A stretch of DNA of 64,000 nucleotides from an uncultured Christensenella sp. GTDB lineage: Bacteria; Bacillota; Clostridia; Christensenellales; UBA1750. The notes beneath the pieces are model-generated. The model did not search any database, was not told the DNA's origin, and was given only the letters and a program-made list of their open reading frames with translations. The translations under genes were made by a program, and so were the position numbers. The stretch lies in NCBI GenBank assembly GCA_948468595.1, contig CAOKIU010000002.1:1-64000 (forward strand), read 5' to 3'. Shown in pieces: positions 49,791 through 58,288 of this stretch; position 1 is the first letter of the stretch, and each line of letters starts with the position of its first letter.

Positions 49791-50576
49791 TCAGCGCCCG
49801 TAACGAAACTCGCGGAACAGGTCGTAGATCAGGATGCCGGCGGCGACGGAGGCGTTGAGGGATTCCGACCCGCCTGCCATGGGCAGGCGGAACCGGTGCG
49901 TGGCGCAGGCCGCCACGGCCGGACTCACGCCGCGCCCCTCGCTGCCGATGACCAGGATGAGGTCCTGCGGCAGAGGATCGCGCGTGTAAAAGTCCTCCCC
50001 ATCTAGCGCGGAAACCACAACGGCGCGGCCCTCCGCCCGGCGCGCGGCGAGATATTCCGCCAGGTCGGGAACCTTTATCAACGGCACGCGGAACAGGCTG
50101 CCCATCGTGGCGCGCACCGCCTTAGGCGCGTAGGGATCGGCGCAGCCCGCGCCCAGAATCACGCCGCCAAGGCCCGCCGCGTCGCAGGTGCGGATCACCG
50201 TGCCGCAGTTCCCCGGGTCCTGCACGCCGTCCAGCGCCACCAAGGGGCCCTCGCCCAGCGGGCGCTGGGGAATGTGCGCGGAGAGCACCACGTCCTGCGG
50301 GGTCTTGGCCTCAGAGGCGTAATGGATGACGCGCGCGGCGACGGGATAAACCGCCGCGCCCTGCGCAAGGCATTGATCCATCAGCGCCGCGTATTCCCCG
50401 ATCTTGTCCGCGTCCACAAAGAGGGTGTCCACGCGCAGGGCGTTGACCGCCTCCAGGCAGAGCTTGCGTCCCTCCACGCGCATCAGGCCCGACGCACGGC
50501 GCGCCTTCGCCTCGTCCAGGGCGCGCATAAAGCGCACCTTTTCATTGGCGGTGCTGGTCACAAGGTCCATCAGCAT
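49791..50576 (-). CDS. TrmH/SpoU-family RNA 2'-O-methyltransferase
   Basis: A 261-residue SPOUT methyltransferase. An N-terminal L30e-like RNA-binding domain (residues 1 to about 100, VEGRKLCLEAVNA) is followed by the SpoU knot with motif 1 LDGVQDPGNCGTVIRTCDAAG, motif 2 LVIGSEGRGVSP and motif 3 LPMAGGSESLNASVAAGILIYDL. It should methylate ribose 2'-OH groups of rRNA or tRNA using SAM; the target is unknown. ATG 50576 is preceded by AGAGGGGG; the frame continues to 50597. In Firmicutes such a gene often precedes pheST; here it is alone. Confidence 0.92.
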   Translation of the reverse strand: MLMDLVTSTANEKVRFMRALDEAKARRASGLMRVEGRKLCLEAVNALRVDTLFVDADKIGEYAALMDQCLAQGAAVYPVAARVIHYASEAKTPQDVVLSAHIPQRPLGEGPLVALDGVQDPGNCGTVIRTCDAAGLGGVILGAGCADPYAPKAVRATMGSLFRVPLIKVPDLAEYLAARRAEGRAVVVSALDGEDFYTRDPLPQDLILVIGSEGRGVSPAVAACATHRFRLPMAGGSESLNASVAAGILIYDLFREFRYGR

Positions 50577-50646
50577 CGGCGATCCCCCTCTCATCAAATA
50601 AAAAGCTGCCTCTGGGAATGAGCAGTTTTCTGCGTGAAAACACTTA

Positions 50647-50838
50647 TTAAAGACTCATAACCATTTTGATTTCCGTTATTTTTTCGCCCTCTAAACTCCA
50701 AGTGGTATTTTCTCTCTCTTCCACGGGGCGGAAGCCGAATTTTTCATAGTGGCCAATTGCGGATTTAGGGGGACTTGCGGTCCACAGGATCAGCTTTCCC
50801 TCTGTTTCGGCAACCCACAGTTCTTCGCCCTCATCTTA
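50647..50838 (-). pseudogene. GNAT acetyltransferase relic with internal deletion
   Basis: Translating the - strand gives DEGEELWVAETEGKL joined to ILWTASPPKSAIGHYEKFGF and then RPVEERENTTWSLEGE, ending KMVMSL-stop. The first part looks like the beta2-3 strand of a GNAT domain and the second like its C-terminal strand-helix motif, so the acetyl-CoA loop in between (about 60 residues) is missing and an upstream stop (TAA) cuts off the N terminus. It is a decayed remnant. No open frame is long enough to be expressed. Confidence 0.7.
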
Positions 50839-50934
50839 TTCTCGATTGAGATCCAACGCGCTTTTCAACGTGCTATTCTTCTCTTTACATCTCTTACTGC
50901 GCTTCCATCACATATCAATGCCAATAAAACGATG

Positions 50935-50977
50935 AAAAAAGACTGCCCGGCGAGCGACGCGCGGACAGTCTTTTCTT
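50935..50977 (-). terminator. Terminator of infC-rpmI-rplT
   Basis: AAAAAAGACTGCCCG with CGGACAGTCTTTTCTT around a 12-base loop, 11 bases past the rplT stop on the - strand. Confidence 0.85.
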
Positions 50978-50987
50978 GGCAAGCAGA

Positions 50988-51344
50988 TTAGGCGATCTTC
51001 TCCTTCGCCGCGTCCACGAGCTTGGCAAACGCCGCGGGATCGCTGATGGCGAGCTCGGAGAGGATCTTGCGGTTGACTTCAATCCCCGCCAGCTTCAGGC
51101 CGTTGATGAACCGGCTGTAGGACAGGCCATAGGGACGGACCGCCGCGTTGATACGCGCAATCCACAGCTTGCGGAAGTCGCGCTTGCGCAGACGGCGACC
51201 GATATAGGCGTAACGCAGGGAGCGGGCGACCTGCTCGCTGGCTGCACGGTATTGCTTGGACTTCGCCCCGAAGTAGCCCTTGGCAAGTTTGAAAACCTTC
51301 CTGCGGTGCTTCTTGGCGTTGACCGACATCTTAATTCTGGCCAT
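50988..51344 (-). CDS. rplT: 50S ribosomal protein L20
   Basis: A 118-residue protein of normal length with the basic N-terminal extension [19 protein letters not shown] and the globular domain with [27 protein letters not shown]. It binds 23S rRNA early in assembly, and free L20 represses the operon through the leader upstream of infC. AAAGGAGG precedes the ATG. Last gene of infC-rpmI-rplT. Confidence 0.97.
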   Translation of the reverse strand: MARIKMSVNAKKHRRKVFKLAKGYFGAKSKQYRAASEQVARSLRYAYIGRRLRKRDFRKLWIARINAAVRPYGLSYSRFINGLKLAGIEVNRKILSELAISDPAAFAKLVDAAKEKIA

Positions 51345-51383
51345 TTTGGGTATGCCTCCTTTAGTTTACCACAACAGGTTTTC

Positions 51384-51581
51384 TTACTTGTAGGGGATGA
51401 GCTTCTTGATGGTCGCACCCTCGGTGGTGGTGGTGTAACCGGTCTGGCGCAGATTGCGCTTGCGCTTGGTGCTCTTCTTGGTGAGGATGTGGCCCTTGAA
51501 GGCCTTCTGATGCTTGACCAGGCCGTTCTTCGTCACCGAAAAGCGCTTTGCGGCGCCCTTATGCGTTTTTTGCTTAGGCAT
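51384..51581 (-). CDS. rpmI: 50S ribosomal protein L35
   Basis: A 65-residue very basic protein beginning [24 protein letters not shown], the standard L35 sequence, with [17 protein letters not shown] in the middle. It is a component of the large subunit. GAGGAGG lies before the ATG. It is between infC and rplT, as in nearly all bacteria. Confidence 0.97.
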   Translation of the reverse strand: MPKQKTHKGAAKRFSVTKNGLVKHQKAFKGHILTKKSTKRKRNLRQTGYTTTTEGATIKKLIPYK

Positions 51582-51620
51582 GGAAATGATCCTCCTCTCT
51601 TTAGGGGAAATTTATGAGAA

Positions 51621-52136
51621 TTACTTGTCCTGCTTGGGCGAGAGCATCATCGTCATGATCCGCCCCTCGGTGGAGGGCTTGCGGTCCTGAACGGCGTACT
51701 CCTTGACCCTGTCGTAGAACTCGTTCATCACATCAAGGCCAACGTTGGAATGGGTGATCATGCGGCCGCGGAATCGGATGGAGACCTTGATCTTGTCACC
51801 ATTTTTCAGGAACTTGATGCAGTCGCGCACGCGCACCTGCACGTCATGCTCCTCAATGGTGGGAGAAAGGTGAATCTCCTTGACAGAGATGACCTTCTGG
51901 TTCTTCCGCGCTTCCTTTTCACGCTTGGATTGCTCAAAACGATACTTGCCGTAGTCCATGATCTTGCATACCGGCGGCTTGGCCGTGGGAGCGATCTTGA
52001 CCAGGTCAAGTTCCATTTCCTCCGCCATGTCCATTGCCTGCTGTGTCGGCATCACGCCGAGCTGTTCGCCGTTCTGGCCAATCAAGCGGATTTCCTTGTC
52101 GCGGATTTCTTCATTGATCATCATGTCCATATTGAT
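51621..52136 (-). CDS. infC: Translation initiation factor IF-3
   Basis: A 169-171-residue factor that keeps ribosomal subunits apart and checks initiator tRNA. The N-terminal domain starts with INEEIRDKEIRLIGQNGEQLG, the linker is Lys-rich, and the C-terminal domain has MDYGKYRFEQ-KREKEARK, VKEIHLSPTIEEHD and VSIRFRGRMITH. Start: the ATG at 52130 lies 15 bases after GGAGG, too far, whereas an in-frame ATC at 52136 lies 9 bases away. IF-3 genes often begin at rare AUU/AUC/AUA codons that IF-3 itself discriminates against, so ATC is a credible start and I use it; the ATG would give a protein two residues shorter. Confidence 0.9.
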   Translation of the reverse strand: MNMDMMINEEIRDKEIRLIGQNGEQLGVMPTQQAMDMAEEMELDLVKIAPTAKPPVCKIMDYGKYRFEQSKREKEARKNQKVISVKEIHLSPTIEEHDVQVRVRDCIKFLKNGDKIKVSIRFRGRMITHSNVGLDVMNEFYDRVKEYAVQDRKPSTEGRIMTMMLSPKQDK

Positions 52137-52150
52137 TCCGATGCACCTCC

Positions 52151-52287
52151 AAATGCGTTATTCTCTGCAAGCGAAAAAGCGGACAGACATAGTCTACCCG
52201 CTGCTCATCTTTTCCATGACTGCATGTGCTTGCATTGTGACCCGCAAGCCTTTGGCGCGGGTGAGAAGCGGGCGCTTCTTCTTCAAC
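52151..52287 (-). ncRNA. L20 leader (autoregulatory mRNA element of infC operon)
   Basis: The interval between the promoter (52294-52322) and infC is typical for the Firmicutes L20 leader: GC-rich paired segments (CACCCGCGCC...GGCTTGCGGGT) and, just before infC, a terminator hairpin AGCGGGTAGAC/GTCTGTCCGCT followed by TTTTTCGC (52174-52202). In relatives, free L20 binds the leader and promotes termination, so the operon is repressed when L20 is in excess. The assignment is by position and hairpin, not by a covariance model. Confidence 0.75.
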
Positions 52288-52293
52288 AGGGAG

Positions 52294-52322
52294 AGTATAG
52301 CAGTTTCGTCGCGCGCTGTCAA
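52294..52322 (-). promoter_or_regulatory. Promoter of the infC operon
   Basis: On the - strand TTGACA (52317-52322), a 17-base spacer and TATACT (52294-52299), a near-perfect sigma-A promoter. Confidence 0.85.
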
Positions 52323-52353
52323 GCACCGGAGCGAATTTTAACACGAATCGCCC

Positions 52354-53076
52354 TCACGCTTTTACAAAGACCGGCACTTCCAGCCTCGCCGAAAGCCGGC
52401 GGCGCAGCGGCTCCAGCGCCACGCGCTCCGTTTCGTCATGGCCAGCGATGATGATTTCCATCCCCAGCCCTTGCGCCTCGATGCGCTCATGGTGCTTCAT
52501 TTCCCCCGTCAAAAACAGATCGGCGCCCAGCGCGGCGGCCTCGCGGAAGTAGCACCCGCCCCCGCCGCAGGACACCGCCACCCGCTCGATGCTTCGCCCC
52601 GCCTCGCCGTAAAACACGGCTTGCGGGCTGAGCGTCTGTCTCACTGTCGCAAGGAAGCTCCCGGCGGTCTGCGGCGCGACGCGCCCCGCGCGCACGTACT
52701 CCGTCCCCCCGTCAACCGCCAGGCCCAGCGCGGCGGCCAGGCTGTCCTCTACCCCGCCTTCCGTCCGGTCCAGGTTGGTGTGCGCGGCAAAGAGGGCGAT
52801 GCCCTCCCGAATGAGGCGGGCGAGCAGCGCGCCCTCGTAGCGGTCGGTGCGCAGGGTCTTGATTCCGGCAAACATCAGCGGGTGATGGGCCACGATGCAC
52901 GTCGCCCCGCGCGCAATCGCCTGGTCGATCGCCTCCCCCGTCGCGTCCACGCACAGCAGCACGCCGCTAAGCGCATCCTCCGGATTGCCCGTCAGCAGGC
53001 CGGGATTATCCCATTCCTCCGCCAGCCGCTCGGGCGCGATCTCCTCCATCTCCCGCATCAAATCGCGTATCTTCAC
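52354..53076 (-). CDS. Nif3-like dinuclear metal centre protein
   Basis: A 240-residue protein of the Nif3/YqfO family: EEWDNPGLLTG at the start, metal ligands in IVAHHPLMFAGI (His-His), the AAHTNLDRTEGGVEDSLA His-Asp pair and, near the C terminus, FLTGEMKHHERIE and IIAGHDETE. It forms a ring-shaped hexamer with two bound metals per subunit; its function is unclear (GTP cyclohydrolase I type 2 is one proposed name). The GTG start at 53076 overlaps the trmK stop (GTGA) and has AAGGAGGAG upstream. It lacks the YqfO insertion domain, so it is the short form. Confidence 0.9.
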   Translation of the reverse strand: MKIRDLMREMEEIAPERLAEEWDNPGLLTGNPEDALSGVLLCVDATGEAIDQAIARGATCIVAHHPLMFAGIKTLRTDRYEGALLARLIREGIALFAAHTNLDRTEGGVEDSLAAALGLAVDGGTEYVRAGRVAPQTAGSFLATVRQTLSPQAVFYGEAGRSIERVAVSCGGGGCYFREAAALGADLFLTGEMKHHERIEAQGLGMEIIIAGHDETERVALEPLRRRLSARLEVPVFVKA

Positions 53077-53789
53077 CGCAGCCTCTCCTCCTTCTCCGCT
53101 CTTGTCCGGCCGCTCCCGGCAGCAACCTCCTCCAGCGCGCGCTCCACGTCCTGCGCGTCGCGCTCGGCTTGCCGCCGCTTTTCCGCGTTGCCGCCCAGGC
53201 GCATGCCCTCCAGCGCCCGCCGCGTCACACCCTGGCGCCACTTTAGGTAGGGCAGCAGCAGCGGCGACCGGTCGCGCAGCAGGGTCGGCCCCATGTGCGC
53301 CTCGTAATCGCTCATTCTCTCGCGCCGGCCCGGCTCGGCGCGCAGCAGCACGTAGTAGCGCCCTGCGGCCAGGGCAATATCCTCCCGCTCCACGTGCATC
53401 CCAATCGCCTCCACATGCCTGCGCAGCAGCCGCAGCTCCACGTTGGCCTGCATCACCACCGGGCAGGGCGCGCCCTCCCGCAGGATGTGGGCGATGGTGC
53501 GCGCGCCCATCCCGCAGATGGTCACAACGTCCGCCGCCGCAAGCGCTATGCCGGTTAGCCCGTCCGTCACGCGCAGTTCCGCCCGCCCGTCAAGCCCCGT
53601 CTTTTCCACCAGCCCCTGCGCACGCGCCAGCGCGTCGCGGCTGATGTCGCAAATCAGCGCCCGCTCGCATAGCCCTGCTTGCAGCATGTGAACCGGGAGA
53701 AAGCCGTGGTTGCTCCCCACGTCCACCAGGCGCGCGCACCTGCCCGCCAAGCGCTCGGCACAGGCCAGCCGCTCATCCAGCGTTACCAT
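53073..53789 (-). CDS. trmK: tRNA (adenine-22-N1)-methyltransferase
   Basis: A 238-residue class I SAM methyltransferase of the TrmK family: RLVDVGSNHGFLPVHML as SAM-binding motif I, ALICDISRDALARAQ as the acidic loop, and VVTICGMGARTIAHILREG, followed by a C-terminal helical region MSDYEAHMGPTLLRDR. It methylates A22 of tRNAs. The gene precedes nif3-like with a 4-base overlap, the standard Firmicutes order rpoD-trmK-nif3. The tail beyond residue 210 is charged. Confidence 0.93.
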   Translation of the reverse strand: MVTLDERLACAERLAGRCARLVDVGSNHGFLPVHMLQAGLCERALICDISRDALARAQGLVEKTGLDGRAELRVTDGLTGIALAAADVVTICGMGARTIAHILREGAPCPVVMQANVELRLLRRHVEAIGMHVEREDIALAAGRYYVLLRAEPGRRERMSDYEAHMGPTLLRDRSPLLLPYLKWRQGVTRRALEGMRLGGNAEKRRQAERDAQDVERALEEVAAGSGRTRAEKEERLR

Positions 53790-53878
53790 TGATCAACCTC
53801 CACCCTTTCCCGCGGCTTTCCTCGCTTCCACCTTGCCTAGATGCGAAGAAAGCGGGGCTTTCGTCCCGCTTCCTGCGT

Positions 53879-54976
<1,098 letters not shown>

Positions 54977-55068
54977 TCGGGTCACTCCTTTCGGTCGGAC
55001 GCCCGTCCCGCCCTTTGGCGGAACCGCCTAAAGCCTTCTATCTAAAACCTTTCTCGGGATTATTTTTA

Positions 55069-56835
55069 TCATTCGCTTCCGCCCTGCTTGAGGCGCTCCA
55101 GCCTGCCATAGAGCTGGCCCAGCATCGAGGCGATCTCCAATTGTTCCTCTACCGTGAGCCCCGGCTGGGCGGATCGCTCCTCCATCTGGGCGATTTCCCG
55201 CTCCACGCGCCGCCGCAGCAGCTGGTCTACGCAGTTGGCGATCAGCCGCGGCTTCTTGTCCGGGTCGCATTGCTCGCCGATGAGCAGGATGCGCGAGATG
55301 TCCCCGCGCAGGCCCTCGTCCTCCATTTGCTCCATGGCCGATTGGACGCGGCGGATGTCCCCGCCCTCCTCCAGCAGAATCTTGGCCATGAACGCACACG
55401 CGGGGTCGGTAAAATCCTCAAGCCGCATGAGGTCCCTGGGGACCTTTTCCCCGATGGCCAGCATGGCGATCAGGTCCTTTTGCGCGCGGATATACCCATC
55501 ATCTTCCCTATTCTTCCCCGCATACGCCGGCGTATGCACAGGGGTTTGCGCGCGCTTTGCGGGCCGCCGCCTTCCCACCTGCTCCATCAGCGTTTCCTCT
55601 GAAAAGCCGGTTTCAATCGCCAGGCGCTTGAGGAATCGCTCCACCTCCACGGGGTTTTCCAGCTTGCGCAGCACCTGCGCCGCCTCCACGGCGTATTTGG
55701 CGCGCTCCTCTTCCGTCGCAAGGTCGTGCGACGCCGCCAGCACGTCCAGCCGGTAGGTCGTGGGGTCCACGCTGCCCAGATCGTTTAGGGCTTGTCCGCC
55801 GCGGGCGCGAACATATTCGTCCGGATCCATTTTGTCGGGCACCACGGTCACCCGCACGGGCACGTTTTCCATCTCAAATAGGTCCAGTCCGCGCGATATC
55901 GCCCGCTGCCCCGCGCCGTCGCCGTCGTAGGTGATGAGCACCTGCGGCGCGTACCGCTTCATCAGGCGGATTTGCTCGTTGGTCAGCGCCGTGCCCAGGG
56001 TGGCCACGCATCCGTCCACGCCGTGTTGGTAGAGGGAAACCACATCCATGTACCCTTCCACCAGGCGAAGATGCTCCCGCTTGCCGCCCTTTAAAAAGTT
56101 GAGGCCGTAGACGTTGCGGCGCTTGTTGAACACCGGCGTATCCGAGGAGTTGAGGTACTTGGGCTGTCCGTCGCCCATGACCCTGCCGCCAAAGGCGATC
56201 ACGCGGCCGCGGGGGTCGAAGATGGGGAACATCACCCGGTCGCGGAAGGTATCGAAGACGCGGCCGCCGCGCTCCAGGATGAGATTTGCGTCCGTGAGCT
56301 CCTGATTGGTAAAGCCCATGTCCGTTAAATACTTATGCAGGCTTTGCCAGCCGTTAGATGTGCACCCCAGGCCAAATCTTCGGATCACGTTGTCGCGGAT
56401 GCCGCGGCCGTGCAGATAGTCCAGCGCCTTTGCGCCCTCCGGCGTATAGAGCGTTCGATTGTAAAATTTCGCCGCCTCCACCAGCGCCGCGTAGAGGCGG
56501 TCGCGGTTTTTCTTAGGCGCGGCGTCCTCGCCCCTGGTTTCAGGGATGGGCATGTGCGCCCGCTCGGCCAAATGGCGCACGGCCTCGGGGAACTCCATGC
56601 GCTCCATGCTCATGACAAAGGTGATGACGTTCCCGCCCGCGTGGCAGCCGAAGCAATAGTACATCTGCTTTTCCTGGTCCACGGAAAACGATGGGGTCTT
56701 TTCGCCGTGAAACGGACACAAACCCCAGTGCTTGGAACCCTTGCGCGTCAGCGGCACATATTCCGATACGACCGATACGATCTCCGACCGGTCGCGCACC
56801 TCGTCGATCCATTCGCTGGGAAACCTGCCTGCCAT
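55069..56835 (-). CDS. dnaG: DNA primase DnaG
   Basis: A 588-residue primase. The N-terminal CHC2 zinc domain is LCPFHGEKTPSFSV with YYCFGCHAGG; the TOPRIM domain shows VEGYMDVVSLYQHGVDG and VLITYDGDGAGQRA; the C-terminal part (about 460-588) is the helicase-binding domain, poorly conserved. It synthesises the RNA primers for replication. ATG 56835 has CGGAGGG upstream; a longer frame to 56874 is rejected. It is upstream of rpoD and downstream of dgt. Confidence 0.97.
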   Translation of the reverse strand: MAGRFPSEWIDEVRDRSEIVSVVSEYVPLTRKGSKHWGLCPFHGEKTPSFSVDQEKQMYYCFGCHAGGNVITFVMSMERMEFPEAVRHLAERAHMPIPETRGEDAAPKKNRDRLYAALVEAAKFYNRTLYTPEGAKALDYLHGRGIRDNVIRRFGLGCTSNGWQSLHKYLTDMGFTNQELTDANLILERGGRVFDTFRDRVMFPIFDPRGRVIAFGGRVMGDGQPKYLNSSDTPVFNKRRNVYGLNFLKGGKREHLRLVEGYMDVVSLYQHGVDGCVATLGTALTNEQIRLMKRYAPQVLITYDGDGAGQRAISRGLDLFEMENVPVRVTVVPDKMDPDEYVRARGGQALNDLGSVDPTTYRLDVLAASHDLATEEERAKYAVEAAQVLRKLENPVEVERFLKRLAIETGFSEETLMEQVGRRRPAKRAQTPVHTPAYAGKNREDDGYIRAQKDLIAMLAIGEKVPRDLMRLEDFTDPACAFMAKILLEEGGDIRRVQSAMEQMEDEGLRGDISRILLIGEQCDPDKKPRLIANCVDQLLRRRVEREIAQMEERSAQPGLTVEEQLEIASMLGQLYGRLERLKQGGSE

Positions 56836-56994
56836 TGCACCCTCCGATCCAAATTCCGAACGTCCATATCGCAAATTGACCGCTAGATATATTCGCTAAA
56901 TACGACAATATTCCTGCAAGTTTTCAACTTTTCCTCACAAAAAACAAATTTCTATGTAAAGTCTTGGAAAAACTGCGCATAGCCTGTCACCCGC

Positions 56995-58002
56995 TTACCG
57001 CAAAAGCGTTTCGTGCCTGGGGATGAACAAGGCGGCAAACCGGTCCACGGCGTAGTTATCGGTCATGCCCGCAATGTAATCGCAGACCGCCTGCTCCACC
57101 GGCTCGTGCCGGTCCGCGCTTAGAAACTCCTCCGGCATCTGCTCGGGATAGCGCAGATAATAGCCAAACAGGCTTTCCAGCATGAACGCGGCCTTGCGCT
57201 CCTCCCGCTCGACCTCCTGGCGCGTGTAGACGTGCTGAAAAAGGAACGCGCGCAGGTCCATGGTGGCGGTGAACACCTCCCGGCTCATGCGCACGGCGTC
57301 CGTATTCCGGCTGGCGCGCCAAATGTCGGTGATCATCGTGTCGATCCGCTCGCCATGGGAGTGGCCCAGCACCTGCAATAGGGGCGCCGGGATCTCCTCC
57401 TGCCGGAGCACGCCCGCGCGGATGGCGTCGTCAATGTCGTGATTGATGTAGGCGATGCGGTCGGACAGGGAGACCACCGCGCCCTCCAGCGTCTTGGGCT
57501 TTCCGCGCGAGGTGTGCTCCAGAATGCCGTCGCGCACGGCTTCGGTCAGGTTTAGGCCCTGCCCGTCGTTTTCCAGCAATTCCACCACGCGCAGCGACTG
57601 CCGCTCGTGGGCAAAACCGCCTTTGTTGAGCTTTGACAGGATGCGCTCACCCATGTGGCCGAAGGGCGTGTGGCCCAAATCGTGCCCCAGGGCGATGGCC
57701 TCGGTCAGGTCCTCGTTGAGTTGCAGGGCGCGGGCGATGGTGCGGGCGATCTGCGCCACCTCCAACGTGTGCGTCAGCCGCGTGCGAAAATGGTCGCCCT
57801 CCGGCGCGAGAAAGCACTGCGTCTTGTGCTTCATGCGGCGGAACGCCTTGCAGTGGATGATGCGGTCGCGGTCTCGCTGAAAATCCGTGCGCAAGGGGCA
57901 GGGCTGCAAAGGGCGCGCCCGCCCGGTGAGCTCTTCGTCGCCGCAGGCCCAGGGAGAGAGCGTCTCCCGGTGCTGCGCAATGGTCCGATCCCGAACTTCC
58001 AT
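56995..58002 (-). CDS. dgt: Deoxyguanosinetriphosphate triphosphohydrolase
   Basis: A 335-residue HD-domain enzyme that removes triphosphate from dGTP. Metal ligands and the family motif are visible: FRTRLTHTLEVAQIAR (His), AIALGHDLGHTPFGHMGE (His-Asp pair) and, later, DRIAYINHDIDD (Asp). An N-terminal RFQTDRDRI-type motif is FQRDRDRIIHCKAFRRMKHKTQCF. Length is that of the short Gram-positive form. GGAGGAAGGAG precedes the ATG. The gene begins the dgt-dnaG-rpoD cluster, transcribed toward rpoD. Confidence 0.94.
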   Translation of the reverse strand: MEVRDRTIAQHRETLSPWACGDEELTGRARPLQPCPLRTDFQRDRDRIIHCKAFRRMKHKTQCFLAPEGDHFRTRLTHTLEVAQIARTIARALQLNEDLTEAIALGHDLGHTPFGHMGERILSKLNKGGFAHERQSLRVVELLENDGQGLNLTEAVRDGILEHTSRGKPKTLEGAVVSLSDRIAYINHDIDDAIRAGVLRQEEIPAPLLQVLGHSHGERIDTMITDIWRASRNTDAVRMSREVFTATMDLRAFLFQHVYTRQEVEREERKAAFMLESLFGYYLRYPEQMPEEFLSADRHEPVEQAVCDYIAGMTDNYAVDRFAALFIPRHETLLR

Positions 58003-58288
58003 CCGGCTCCTTCCTCCTTCACGCGCTCGTGCGGGCCGGCCTGCGCTCCTCTTTTCAGCTCAGGCCCTAATGCTGTGGGTACTTATTCTACATTTATTCG
58101 CTTTCTTCCTGCAATACTCTACACCGCCCGGGAAACTCCTTCTCTAGTATAGGCGGCGCGAGGCGGTCAAATGCCTTTTTCGCGCGCGCAAAAAGGCAGC
58201 CCCTTCATGCGCAGGGCAGCCCGATAAGAAAAAACAAATTCCGCGCGCAGCGCCGCGCCGGCTGTCCCGACCGCGGGAAGCCCATCCT
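58003..58288. other. Gap between dgt and phoR
   Basis: No gene is seen. There is a GC-rich hairpin at 58173-58197 (GCCTTTTT/AAAAAGGC around CGCGCGCGC) that could end phoR, and the 20-base sequence at 58202-58221 (CCTTCATGCGCAGGGCAGCC) nearly repeats the last codons of phoR at 58286-58305 (19 of 20 identical). The dgt promoter probably lies at 58080-58140. Confidence 0.7.
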
